Position numbers and translations under genes: made by a program. Under the pieces are notes generated by a model. That model searched no databases, was not told the DNA's origin, and saw only the letters and a program-made list of their open reading frames with translations. This document shows positions 48,105-60,600 of a stretch of 64,000 bases of DNA, piece by piece. Each line of letters opens with the position of its first letter. Within the stretch, counting starts at the first letter, position 1. The DNA comes from Siphonodentalium dalli (taxonomy: Eukaryota; Mollusca; Scaphopoda; Gadilida; Siphonodentaliidae), in the NCBI GenBank assembly GCA_032622095.1, contig CP136066.1, forward strand, positions 41,797,835 through 41,861,834, in the 5' to 3' direction.

Positions 48105-49030
48105 GGCAGATGATATAGTCAGACTAACTAGTAACTATTTGAAGGCATAGATAAGCTACAATACGCGCTTCTAGGCAGATGTTATAGTCAGACTAACTAG
48201 TAACTATTTTAAGGCATAGATAAGCTACAATACGAGCTATTTTATGTTAGGTAATGATGTATATCTAATAGGCAGATGGTATAGTAAAGCAAACTATTTC
48301 TAGGCAGATGATATAGTCAGACTGACTAGTAAATATTTGAAGGATTAGTACGCACGATTGAATACATGTATTGATATATAGGTTAGTTATGATAGATTAA
48401 TAGTCCTAAATGAGATGAATTATTCGCTAGTGAATAACCTCGTGCATGTAAAAAACCACAAGGCTAAAACACATGGAATATTTGTTAGTTTCGGAACTGT
48501 TTCTTCGTTATTGTAGATTTGTAGGTAACACTATTCGATCTCATAAAACTCGATATTACAGAGTCTCGTAGAAATCGAATTGTGGAACCCAACACTTTAG
48601 TTCCTTTAATGAATATAAATGGTACATAAATCTTAGTATACAAACAGATATCAAAAAAACATAATCAACTCAATCTTTTTTAAGATATGGACACTCTGGT
48701 CTCCCCGTCGAAATATCTTCTGGCAAAAATGTATCAATATTTAAAGTCAGACTAATTATTTCTAGGTTGGTCTTAAAATACTACTTCTAGGCTATGCTCA
48801 AACAAGCTATTTTTAGGTTATTAAAAAATTTCATAACATATACTGACTAAATCTACAAATATTAATTCGAATATAAAGAACAGAGTTAGATCCCCTGTGA
48901 ATTGTAACAGTATCCAAATTAATCATTATTTAAAGTCAGACTAATTATTTCTAGGTTGGTCTTAAAATACTTCTTCTAGGTTATACTCAGGCAAACTATT
49001 TCTAGGTTAGTCAAAAATATCAGAGTTGTA
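48105..49030 (+). repeat. TAGTCAGACTAA-type repeat block (left arm)
   Basis: GGCAGATGATATAGTCAGAC and variants occur at about 48111, 48175, 48270 and 48303, with TAGTAACTATTTxAAGGCAT between. Then AAAGTCAGACTAATTATTTC + TAGGTTGG occurs at 48743 and 48932, 189 bp apart. TCTAGG is the common core. The mirror block is at about 60236-61161. Confidence 0.75.
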
Positions 49031-49784
49031 AACTAAATCTACAAATATTAATTGGAATATAAAGAAAAGAGTTAACTCCCCTGTGAATTGAATAATCTGT
49101 TTTATTAAGTTCAATATAGATGTTAAACGATTGATATATGTTAATGAATGATACAATGATATATTCGTTAGCGAATAAACCTATGCATGTAAAAACCACA
49201 AGTCTAAACACATTGAACTTTTGTAGACTAATAGGCAACACATTTCAAAAACACCATTTCATAGTGATAGAAATCGAAATGTATAACCATTATCGGTTCC
49301 TTTAATGATTATGAATGACGGGAGTATTTTCGGTTTATATGAAGACAACGTATTTCAGTTCCAACACAAATTCAATATTTCAAAAATATAAAAAAATATC
49401 TCCCTTTTAATGAAATATTAAATGTAAAAGCACGATAAAGCAATTAAAACACAATTTAATTTACATTTTCGTCAACAAAATTGAAGTTATATGTTATAAT
49501 GCTTCAAAATCAATCAAAATATGAAAATCAAATATCTCAATTGAAAGCCAAATTTAAAAAAAAAACAATTTCAATGTTAACGGAAACAATTTAACAACAA
49601 AAAAATCTTTATCTGTTTTGCTAGCAAGTATCAAAAGTCCTTTTTCATTCCCACAATAATCGTAAAACACAATAAATGTTTTGTCTTTAATAAAAAAAAA
49701 ATTAAAAAAAATTATAATCATAGTCAAAAAAATTCAAGCACAAACTTTATATGTAAAAAAAAATATGAAAATTAAATAAAACTT

Positions 49785-50175
49785 ACTTGCCTACTAAAGA
49801 ACAGATCTATCGAAGTACAATTCTCTCTCAATTTTTACCTATGCGAATGTATCTGTTTATATAAGGAAAAAACATTCTATCTTTAGTCCCAAGCAAATGA
49901 TGTCATTCGAGGAATCTTTCTTTAAGTCGAATAATCTACCAACATATATCACAAAACATGATGAGGTCTTCGTCGAGAATTCATGTCCGACTCTGTTTAA
50001 CATAACAAGACTTACTTACTCATCAAAGAACAGATAATCCATCGAAGTATAATACTGTCTCAATTTTACCTATCCGAATGTATCTGTTTATATAAAAAAA
50101 CATTCATTCTATCTTTACTCTCAACAAAATGATGTCATACGACCCAAGTCGAATAATCTAATATCATTCGTCGAG
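49785..50175 (+). repeat. Two ~237-bp repeats (left arm)
   Basis: CTTACT(T/C)GCCTACTAAAGAACAG-like starts at 49791 and 50028 are followed in both by CGAAGTA(C/T)AAT, GAATGTATCTGTTTATATAA, ATTCTATCTTTA and ATGATGTCAT. The mirror copies are at about 59091-59481. Confidence 0.75.
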
Positions 50176-50699
50176 AATTCATGTCGAGCTCTAGTTATAT
50201 ACAGTAACACATTAATTTACTCAATCTATCTATAGTCACAAAAAGTGAAGTCGAGCTATCTTGTTAAATGTCCTCGTATGCCTATCATAATGTACCCTCC
50301 CATTTTATCCCACGACATGAATAATATAATTCATGTCGACATATATCTGTACAAGGCGACTAATTTATTCAACTAGGCTACCTAGCTTGGATCATATTTC
50401 AAAGAACGCATTCGTTAACGACCCCTTCCTTACAAAACGAATAATTTATACTACACCTGTCAAATTTGCATATTTAAGGTATGTTACGGTAAACATTCCA
50501 ATGTATGCTATATAAGCCAGCTAAAATGGCCTATAAAGTCACGGATTTAAATCGTCAGGTGAGTTTAGTTATATTATGATTTCAGATAACTTTTAATTAA
50601 TTATTATCTTGTTCAACATATATTCTATGTAATTTAAAACAATAAATTATATAAAGTTTCTATATTAATCGGAGCGAAACATAGTGAGGAAGTTTAAAG

Positions 50700-51360
50700 C
50701 AGTTGTCTTAAAGTGACACTAAGATTTATTTTCTTATTTGCGCACAGTATACTTTGTTTAAACCAGATGTCTTAAAATGGCACTAAGATTTATTTTATTA
50801 TTTTTTATATCTCACACTATTTATAAACAAGATGTCTTAAAGGGGCACTAAGATTTCGTTTTATAATTTCAATACCAAAAGTGTTTGAACATCACAGCCA
50901 AAAATTTAACCTCAGAATTGTTAATAAATAAGTCTTCTTCGCATCTTAATTCTTAAAAGGGCGCTAATAATTTAACTTAAATATGGTTGAAAATTTATCG
51001 TTAAAGAGCGTTTATTATCTGCTTGTATGCAACTCTTTCAATCCCTCGTAATATTCGGATACAGTATACTTTGTTCATCCCATATGTCTTAGAATGGCAC
51101 TAAGATTTATTTTATTATTTTATCCATCTATTTATAAACAAGATGTCTTACCAGGGCACTAAGATTTCATTTTATAATTTCAATACCAAAAGTGTTTCAA
51201 TATCACAGCAAAACAAAAATTGTAATAATTTTACCTCAGAATTGTTAATAAATAGGTCTTCTTCACATCATATTTCTTAAAAGGGCGCTAATAATTTAAC
51301 TTAAATATGGTTGCAAATTTATCGTTAAAGAGCGTGTATTATCTGTTTGTATGCAACTCT
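50700..51360 (+). repeat. Satellite-like motifs shared with 16.4-17.6 kb (left arm)
   Basis: GTCTTAAA(G/A)xGGCACTAAGATTT occurs five times (about 50706, 50769, 50831, 51086, 51145), and GTTAAAGAGCGT(T/G)TATTATCTG twice (51000, 51322). Both correspond to elements of the satellite at 16.4-17.6 kb (TCCTAAAGGGGCACTAA and CAATAAAGAGCGTTTATTAT). The mirror set lies at about 57907-58567. Confidence 0.75.
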
Positions 51361-52473
51361 TAATTATCAAAAACGGATACTGTTACACTATAATACACAA
51401 ATTTTTAGATAGTATATTACAGTATCCAAATTAACATTGTTACAATTCAGATTCTACGGAAAGTTATCTTTAAACATGCAAATAAAAACAATAATCATAG
51501 TTTTACAATTGTTTTTTTTATGTAAAATTTTATTTGTCTACACGTTGTGGCTAAGCATATCATAACAGTATATTTACATTTATCAAGCAAATGCGCTCTA
51601 ATTTCTACAAATTAACATTCCAATTCATAAATTGTTTTGTTTTTTGAAAAAAAAAATACTGTAACAGTTTTGTTTACATACCAACTCGTATAGTTTAATA
51701 AATAAAGATAACACTTACCTGATTATGGCAAATAATTCTCCCTTAATCATAATGGCAACACGATTTGGAAAAACAAATGCTGATGAATCCGTACACAATT
51801 TAGCATCAGATGTAAACATGCTCGGACAGAAACAATTCCCGGTCGTTCGTTTTTAAACTTACAATTGATGCAGGGTGAAGTGTCAAGCGTTAAGTTTCAA
51901 CAAGCAGTGAATGGCCATTATATATCTGATTAATTTACCTTTGTATACAGCATAACGCCCGTGTTGGCATCTGCACGCACGCTTAAAACTCATTAGTCAT
52001 TGAAATTTGAAAATTTAGAATAATTATTTATCGCGCATTCATCGTACATATTTATACGATGAAAGCAAATATAAACTGCGTATGTGCACACGACTAATAT
52101 GTACTTTCGATGCTATGCCTATAAATAGTATGCAATTATCTCGCAGAATCAATCAAACAATAATATTAAGCTAATTCTGTTAGTTACACCATTGCATCTG
52201 AAATTGCTCGATGTCGTTAGACTATAGGTTAATGTGTGTTTTATATGCATGTTCCCGTTCATTATCTGCAAATTTTTAAATCGTCACGGAAATCTACCTA
52301 CTAACATATTTGAACGCACATTATAATTTGGATAGTTAAATCATACATCTTATCACTGGAAAAATATGAATATATGCTCTAAATCTGTTGGCAGGGCTAT
52401 TTCAATATACAACATCATATGTATTCAATGTTTCTAATATATAAATTATACCCCAAATTATCATACAAAAAAT

Positions 52474-53590
52474 ATGTTTTCAAGATGGCTTCCAATATGG
52501 CTATTCAGAAATGTGAGCTTCAAAATATATCCTGATAAAATGTACACATTTACTGTGATCATATATCGTACAACTGGATGTATTAACGTTTATAGCGTAA
52601 TACCTATGCTATCTCCATTACAAAAGATGGCTGCCGAAATGGCCATCGTTTACTTCAAGATACAGGGCTTAAAAATGTATTGCATTTTTACAAAGGCTCA
52701 TATGCATCATTTAGGTTTGTAGTTTGTATAGTATATGCTAAATTATCATACAATTTGTCATCACAAAAAAACAATATATATTTTCAAGATGGCGTCCAAT
52801 ATGGCTATTCAGAAATGTCAGCTTCAAAATATATATTGATAAAATGTACACATTTGCTGTGATCATATATCGTACACACTGGATGTATTAACGTTTATAG
52901 CGTAATACCTATGCTATCTCCATTACAAAAGATGGCTGCCGAAATGGCCATCGTTTACTTCAAGATACAGGGCTTAAAAATGTATTGCATTTTTTACAAA
53001 GGCTCATATGCATCATTTAGGTTTGTAGTTTGTATAGTATATGCTAAATTATCATACAATTTGTCATCACAAAAAAAAACAATATATATTTTCAAGATGG
53101 CGTCCAATATGGCTATTCAGAAATGTCAGCTTCAAAATATATCTTGATAAAATGTACACATTTGCTGTGATCATATATCGTACAACTGGATGTATTAGCG
53201 TTTATAGCGTAATACCTATGCTATCTCCATTACAAAAGATGGCTGTCGAAATGGCCATCGTTTACTTCAAGATACAGGGCTTAAAAATGTATTGCATTTT
53301 TACAAAGGCTCATATACATCATTTAGGTTTGTAGTTTGTATAGTATATGCCAAATTATCATACAATTTGTCATCACAAAAAAAAAACAATATATATTTTC
53401 AAGATGGCGTCCAATATGGCTATTCAGAAATGTCAGCTTCAAAATATATCTTGATAAAATGTACACATTTGCTGTGATCATATATCGTACAACTGGATGT
53501 ATTAGCGTTTATAGCGTAATACCTATGCTATCTCCATTACAAAAGATGGCTTCCAAAATGGCCACCTTTACTCTAAAATACAGAGCTTAA
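52474..53590 (+). repeat. ~308-bp tandem units with paired AAGATGGC motifs (left arm)
   Basis: About 3.6 units. Each has CAAGATGGCGTCCAATATGG and, about 142 bp on, AAAGATGGCTGCCGAAATGG; the next unit follows after about 161-166 bp. AAGATGGC thus occurs at about 52484, 52626, 52787, 52928, 53094, 53235, 53401 and 53543, with a further one at 54198. Frames through the units (for example KMAAEMAIVYFKIQGLKMY) are simply translated repeats. The mirror copies span 55677-56793. Confidence 0.9.
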
Positions 53591-54618
53591 AATTACATGC
53601 ATAATTTAGAAAGTTGATTTTGATTAGTTATACTACTTATTTCTTCAAAGAGTTAATATTTCCTTATTCTTATCACAGTTTTAAAAACAATCAACAAAAA
53701 TCTTCATTGTGTATCATATAATGAGTTCTTGGTAGGCTATCTCATTGTACAACATATACGTATTCATATTTGTTTGTAATATCCAATGGAGTATTTCGTA
53801 AATAAAGTTGTCAAATGCTATAATATAATATAAACTCTCAATATCAAAGTATTAAACAAACGAAAAAATAGTCACAGAACCGTCCCATGGGGTAGAATCC
53901 CTCTAATACATATCTCATACACAATATTACTTTGTTTTAAACCGAGTTGTGTGGAACATCGACATTTTAATATCATTTTAATCAACCGTTCTAGAACAAA
54001 TTACTTACACAATCTTTTCTTAAAAGCTGTTAAAAAAAAATTGTCTACCTAATTCACAATTATTTTTTTGCTAGGTTCGTAGTATTATCATATGGAGCGT
54101 AGGTTCGAAAACGAAATTAGTAAGAATGCTTTTTTTTTGGTAGTGGGAATGTGTCAGGGGTAAATTCTGCTATAATTCACTTAATGCTATGTTTTCAAGA
54201 TGGCGTCCAATATGGCAACTGAGAACTGTGAGCTTCAAAATATATCTGATAAATTGTATGCCTTAGTTAATATGATCACATAATTATGCGCTTGGCTGTC
54301 TTCGCGTTGATAACGTATTAGCAACGCTGACGCCATTATAAAATGGCAAACATTTACTTCAAAATATACAGCTTCAGAGAAATGTTCGGTATTTTACAAA
54401 ATAAGACCGAGTGATATTTTGTCTTTCTTCTCGAAATGTATGAACAAAACAAGAGATGATATACATTACAAACAACTGAAATGTAGTCAGTTGACGACCA
54501 CTATACACAAAAATAAATTTGATTACTGCCAACACAGTGTCAGAATTGAAAAATAAATAGTAAATGTGTATCATAAACACTATAATATCGCATTGAATAT
54601 TCATTTTATTTATTTATA

Positions 54619-54648
54619 TTATGCCGACCCGTTTTAAGGTCGGCATAA
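54619..54648. repeat. Hinge (centre) of the palindrome
   Basis: TTATGCCGACC at 54619-54629 pairs with GGTCGGCATAA at 54638-54648 around the 8-nt loop CGTTTTAA. The symmetry axis is at 54633.5. The left stem plus loop, TTATGCCGACCCGTTTTAA, matches the complement of 47561-47579, outside the element, at 18 of 19 positions. Confidence 0.9.
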
Positions 54649-57600
54649 TATAAATAAATAAAATGAATATTCAATGCGATATTATAGTGTTTATGATACA
54701 CATTTACTATTTATTTTTCAATTCTGACACTGTGTTGGCAGTAATCAAATTTATTTTTGTGTATAGTGGTCGTCAACTGACTACATTTCAGTTGTTTGTA
54801 ATGTATATCATCTCTTGTTTTGTTCATACATTTCGAGAAGAAAGACAAAATATCACTCGGTCTTATTTTGTAAAATACCGAACATTTCTCTGAAGCTGTA
54901 TATTTTGAAGTAAATGTTTGCCATTTTATAATGGCGTCAGCGTTGCTAATACGTTATCAACGCGAAGACAGCCAAGCGCATAATTATGTGATCATATTAA
55001 CTAAGGCATACAATTTATCAGATATATTTTGAAGCTCACAGTTCTCAGTTGCCATATTGGACGCCATCTTGAAAACATAGCATTAAGTGAATTATAGCAG
55101 AATTTACCCCTGACACATTCCCACTACCAAAAAAAAAGCATTCTTACTAATTTCGTTTTCGAACCTACGCTCCATATGATAATACTACGAACCTAGCAAA
55201 AAAATAATTGTGAATTAGGTAGACAATTTTTTTTTAACAGCTTTTAAGAAAAGATTGTGTAAGTAATTTGTTCTAGAACGGTTGATTAAAATGATATTAA
55301 AATGTCGATGTTCCACACAACTCGGTTTAAAACAAAGTAATATTGTGTATGAGATATGTATTAGAGGGATTCTACCCCATGGGACGGTTCTGTGACTATT
55401 TTTTCGTTTGTTTAATACTTTGATATTGAGAGTTTATATTATATTATAGCATTTGACAACTTTATTTACGAAATACTCCATTGGATATTACAAACAAATA
55501 TGAATACGTATATGTTGTACAATGAGATAGCCTACCAAGAACTCATTATATGATACACAATGAAGATTTTTGTTGATTGTTTTTAAAACTGTGATAAGAA
55601 TAAGGAAATATTAACTCTTTGAAGAAATAAGTAGTATAACTAATCAAAATCAACTTTCTAAATTATGCATGTAATTTTAAGCTCTGTATTTTAGAGTAAA
55701 GGTGGCCATTTTGGAAGCCATCTTTTGTAATGGAGATAGCATAGGTATTACGCTATAAACGCTAATACATCCAGTTGTACGATATATGATCACAGCAAAT
55801 GTGTACATTTTATCAAGATATATTTTGAAGCTGACATTTCTGAATAGCCATATTGGACGCCATCTTGAAAATATATATTGTTTTTTTTTTGTGATGACAA
55901 ATTGTATGATAATTTGGCATATACTATACAAACTACAAACCTAAATGATGTATATGAGCCTTTGTAAAAATGCAATACATTTTTAAGCCCTGTATCTTGA
56001 AGTAAACGATGGCCATTTCGACAGCCATCTTTTGTAATGGAGATAGCATAGGTATTACGCTATAAACGCTAATACATCCAGTTGTACGATATATGATCAC
56101 AGCAAATGTGTACATTTTATCAAGATATATTTTGAAGCTGACATTTCTGAATAGCCATATTGGACGCCATCTTGAAAATATATATTGTTTTTTTTTGTGA
56201 TGACAAATTGTATGATAATTTAGCATATACTATACAAACTACAAACCTAAATGATGCATATGAGCCTTTGTAAAAAATGCAATACATTTTTAAGCCCTGT
56301 ATCTTGAAGTAAACGATGGCCATTTCGGCAGCCATCTTTTGTAATGGAGATAGCATAGGTATTACGCTATAAACGTTAATACATCCAGTGTGTACGATAT
56401 ATGATCACAGCAAATGTGTACATTTTATCAATATATATTTTGAAGCTGACATTTCTGAATAGCCATATTGGACGCCATCTTGAAAATATATATTGTTTTT
56501 TTGTGATGACAAATTGTATGATAATTTAGCATATACTATACAAACTACAAACCTAAATGATGCATATGAGCCTTTGTAAAAATGCAATACATTTTTAAGC
56601 CCTGTATCTTGAAGTAAACGATGGCCATTTCGGCAGCCATCTTTTGTAATGGAGATAGCATAGGTATTACGCTATAAACGTTAATACATCCAGTTGTACG
56701 ATATATGATCACAGTAAATGTGTACATTTTATCAGGATATATTTTGAAGCTCACATTTCTGAATAGCCATATTGGAAGCCATCTTGAAAACATATTTTTT
56801 GTATGATAATTTGGGGTATAATTTATATATTAGAAACATTGAATACATATGATGTTGTATATTGAAATAGCCCTGCCAACAGATTTAGAGCATATATTCA
56901 TATTTTTCCAGTGATAAGATGTATGATTTAACTATCCAAATTATAATGTGCGTTCAAATATGTTAGTAGGTAGATTTCCGTGACGATTTAAAAATTTGCA
57001 GATAATGAACGGGAACATGCATATAAAACACACATTAACCTATAGTCTAACGACATCGAGCAATTTCAGATGCAATGGTGTAACTAACAGAATTAGCTTA
57101 ATATTATTGTTTGATTGATTCTGCGAGATAATTGCATACTATTTATAGGCATAGCATCGAAAGTACATATTAGTCGTGTGCACATACGCAGTTTATATTT
57201 GCTTTCATCGTATAAATATGTACGATGAATGCGCGTTAAATAATTATTCTAAATTTTCAAATTTCAATGACTAATGAGTTTTAAGCGTGCGTGCAGATGC
57301 CAACACGGGCGTTATGCTGTATACAAAGGTAAATTAATCAGATATATAATGGCCATTCACTGCTTGTTGAAACTTAACGCTTGACACTTCACCCTGCATC
57401 AATTGTAAGTTTAAAAACGAACGACCGGGAATTGTTTCTGTCCGAGCATGTTTACATCTGATGCTAAATTGTGTACGGATTCATCAGCATTTGTTTTTCC
57501 AAATCGTGTTGCCATTATGATTAAGGGAGAATTATTTGCCATAATCAGGTAAGTGTTATCTTTATTTATTAAACTATACGAGTTGGTATGTAAACAAAAC

Positions 57601-60600
57601 TGTTACAGTATTTTTTTTTTCAAAAACAAAAACAATTTATGAATTGGAATGTTAATTTGTAGAAATTAGAGCGCATTTGCTAGATAAATGTAAATATACT
57701 GTTATGATATGCTTAGCCACAACGTGTAGACAAATAAAATTTTACATAAAAAAAACAATTGTAAAACTATGATTATTGTTTTTATTTGCATGTTTAAAGA
57801 TAACTTTCCGTAGAATCTGAATTGTAACAATGTTAATTTGGATACTGTAATATACTATCTAAAAATTTGTGTATTATAGTGTAACAGTATCCGTTTTTGA
57901 TAATTAAGAGTTGCATACAAACAGATAATACACGCTCTTTAACGATAAATTTGCAACCATATTTAAGTTAAATTATTAGCGCCCTTTTAAGAATTATGAT
58001 GTGAGGAAGACCTATTTATTAACAATTCTGAGGTAAAATTATTACAATTTTTGTTTTGCTGTGATATTGAAACACTTTTGGTATTGAAATTATAAAATGA
58101 AATCTTAGTGCCCTGGTAAGACATCTTGTTTATAAATAGATGGATAAAATAATAAAATAAATCTTAGTGCCATTCTAAGACATATGGGATGAACAAAGTA
58201 TACTGTATCCGAATATTACGAGGGATTGAAAGAGTTGCATACAAGCAGATAATAAACGCTCTTTAACGATAAATTTTCAACCATATTTAAGTTAAATTAT
58301 TAGCGCCCTTTTAAGAATTAAGATGCGAAGAAGACTTATTTATTAACAATTCTGAGGTTAAATTTTTGGCTGTGATGTTCAAACACTTTTGGTATTGAAA
58401 TTATAAAACGAAATCTTAGTGCCCCTTTAAGACATCTTGTTTATAAATAGTGTGAGATATAAAAAATAATAAAATAAATCTTAGTGCCATTTTAAGACAT
58501 CTGGTTTAAACAAAGTATACTGTGCGCAAATAAGAAAATAAATCTTAGTGTCACTTTAAGACAACTGCTTTAAACTTCCTCACTATGTTTCGCTCCGATT
58601 AATATAGAAACTTTATATAATTTATTGTTTTAAATTACATAGAATATATGTTGAACAAGATAATAATTAATTAAAAGTTATCTGAAATCATAATATAACT
58701 AAACTCACCTGACGATTTAAATCCGTGACTTTATAGGCCATTTTAGCTGGCTTATATAGCATACATTGGAATGTTTACCGTAACATACCTTAAATATGCA
58801 AATTTGACAGGTGTAGTATAAATTATTCGTTTTGTAAGGAAGGGGTCGTTAACGAATGCGTTCTTTGAAATATGATCCAAGCTAGGTAGCCTAGTTGAAT
58901 AAATTAGTCGCCTTGTACAGATATATGTCGACATGAATTATATTATTCATGTCGTGGGATAAAATGGGAGGGTACATTATGATAGGCATACGAGGACATT
59001 TAACAAGATAGCTCGACTTCACTTTTTGTGACTATAGATAGATTGAGTAAATTAATGTGTTACTGTATATAACTAGAGCTCGACATGAATTCTCGACGAA
59101 TGATATTAGATTATTCGACTTGGGTCGTATGACATCATTTTGTTGAGAGTAAAGATAGAATGAATGTTTTTTTATATAAACAGATACATTCGGATAGGTA
59201 AAATTGAGACAGTATTATACTTCGATGGATTATCTGTTCTTTGGTGAGTAAGTAAGTCTTGTTATGTTAAACAGAGTCGGACATGAATTCTCGACGAAGA
59301 CCTCATCATGTTTTGTGATATATGTTGGTAGATTATTCGACTTAAAGAAAGATTCCTCGAATGACATCATTTGCTTGGGACTAAAGATAGAATGTTTTTT
59401 CCTTATATAAACAGATACATTCGCATAGGTAAAAATTGAGAGAGAATTGTACTTCGATAGATCTGTTCTTTAGTAGGCAAGTAAGTTTTATTTAATTTTC
59501 ATATTTTTTTTTACATATAAAGTTTGTGCTTGAATTTTTTTGACTATGATTATAATTTTTTTTAATTTTTTTTTTATTAAAGACAAAACATTTATTGTGT
59601 TTTACGATTATTGTGGGAATGAAAAAGGACTTTTGATACTTGCTAGCAAAACAGATAAAGATTTTTTTGTTGTTAAATTGTTTCCGTTAACATTGAAATT
59701 GTTTTTTTTTAAATTTGGCTTTCAATTGAGATATTTGATTTTCATATTTTGATTGATTTTGAAGCATTATAACATATAACTTCAATTTTGTTGACGAAAA
59801 TGTAAATTAAATTGTGTTTTAATTGCTTTATCGTGCTTTTACATTTAATATTTCATTAAAAGGGAGAAATTTTTTTATATTTTTGAAATATTGAATTTGT
59901 GTTGGAACTGAAATACGTTGTCTTCATATAAACCGAAAATACTCCCGTCATTCATAATCATTAAAGGAACCGATAATGGTTATACATTTCGATTTCTATC
60001 ACTATGAAATGGTGTTTTTGAAATGTGTTGCCTATTAGTCTACAAAAGTTCAATGTGTTTAGACTTGTGGTTTTTACATGCATAGGTTTATTCGCTAACG
60101 AATATATCATTGTATCATTCATTAACATATATCAATCGTTTAACATCTATATTGAACTTAATAAAACAGATTATTCAATTCACAGGGGAGTTAACTCTTT
60201 TCTTTATATTCCAATTAATATTTGTAGATTTAGTTTACAACTCTGATATTTTTGACTAACCTAGAAATAGTTTGCCTGAGTATAACCTAGAAGAAGTATT
60301 TTAAGACCAACCTAGAAATAATTAGTCTGACTTTAAATAATGATTAATTTGGATACTGTTACAATTCACAGGGGATCTAACTCTGTTCTTTATATTCGAA
60401 TTAATATTTGTAGATTTAGTCAGTATATGTTATGAAATTTTTTAATAACCTAAAAATAGCTTGTTTGAGCATAGCCTAGAAGTAGTATTTTAAGACCAAC
60501 CTAGAAATAATTAGTCTGACTTTAAATATTGATACATTTTTGCCAGAAGATATTTCGACGGGGAGACCAGAGTGTCCATATCTTAAAAAAGATTGATTTG

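Larger units (their letters stand above)
47748..54629 (+). repeat. Left arm of the palindrome
   Basis: About 6.88 kb, matched by 54638-61518. By eye I noticed seven substitutions between the arms: near 47895, 48670, 49399, 51257, 51268, 51585 and 52031. One net base of length difference accumulates between about 49241 and 50333. Arm contents in order: a 3-copy terminal tandem repeat, TAGTCAGACTAA-rich repeats, two ~237-bp units, satellite-like motifs at 50.7-51.35 kb, and ~308-bp AAGATGGC units. Confidence 0.85.

Noticed and set aside
52474-53590. Several overlapping 60-97 codon frames with shared sequence, looking like a protein family
   Set aside because: They are translations of the ~308-bp tandem units in different frames; the similarity is repeat homology and the unit is not kept in one frame.
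54374-54893. Two identical 76-codon frames facing away from each other
   Set aside because: They are mirror images at the palindrome centre; there is no known motif, and identity follows from the palindrome.
59540-59752. 70-codon Phe-rich frame in the right arm, possibly a membrane peptide
   Set aside because: It is generated by poly(T) and AT-rich tracts; the mirrored arm has no counterpart suggesting selection.
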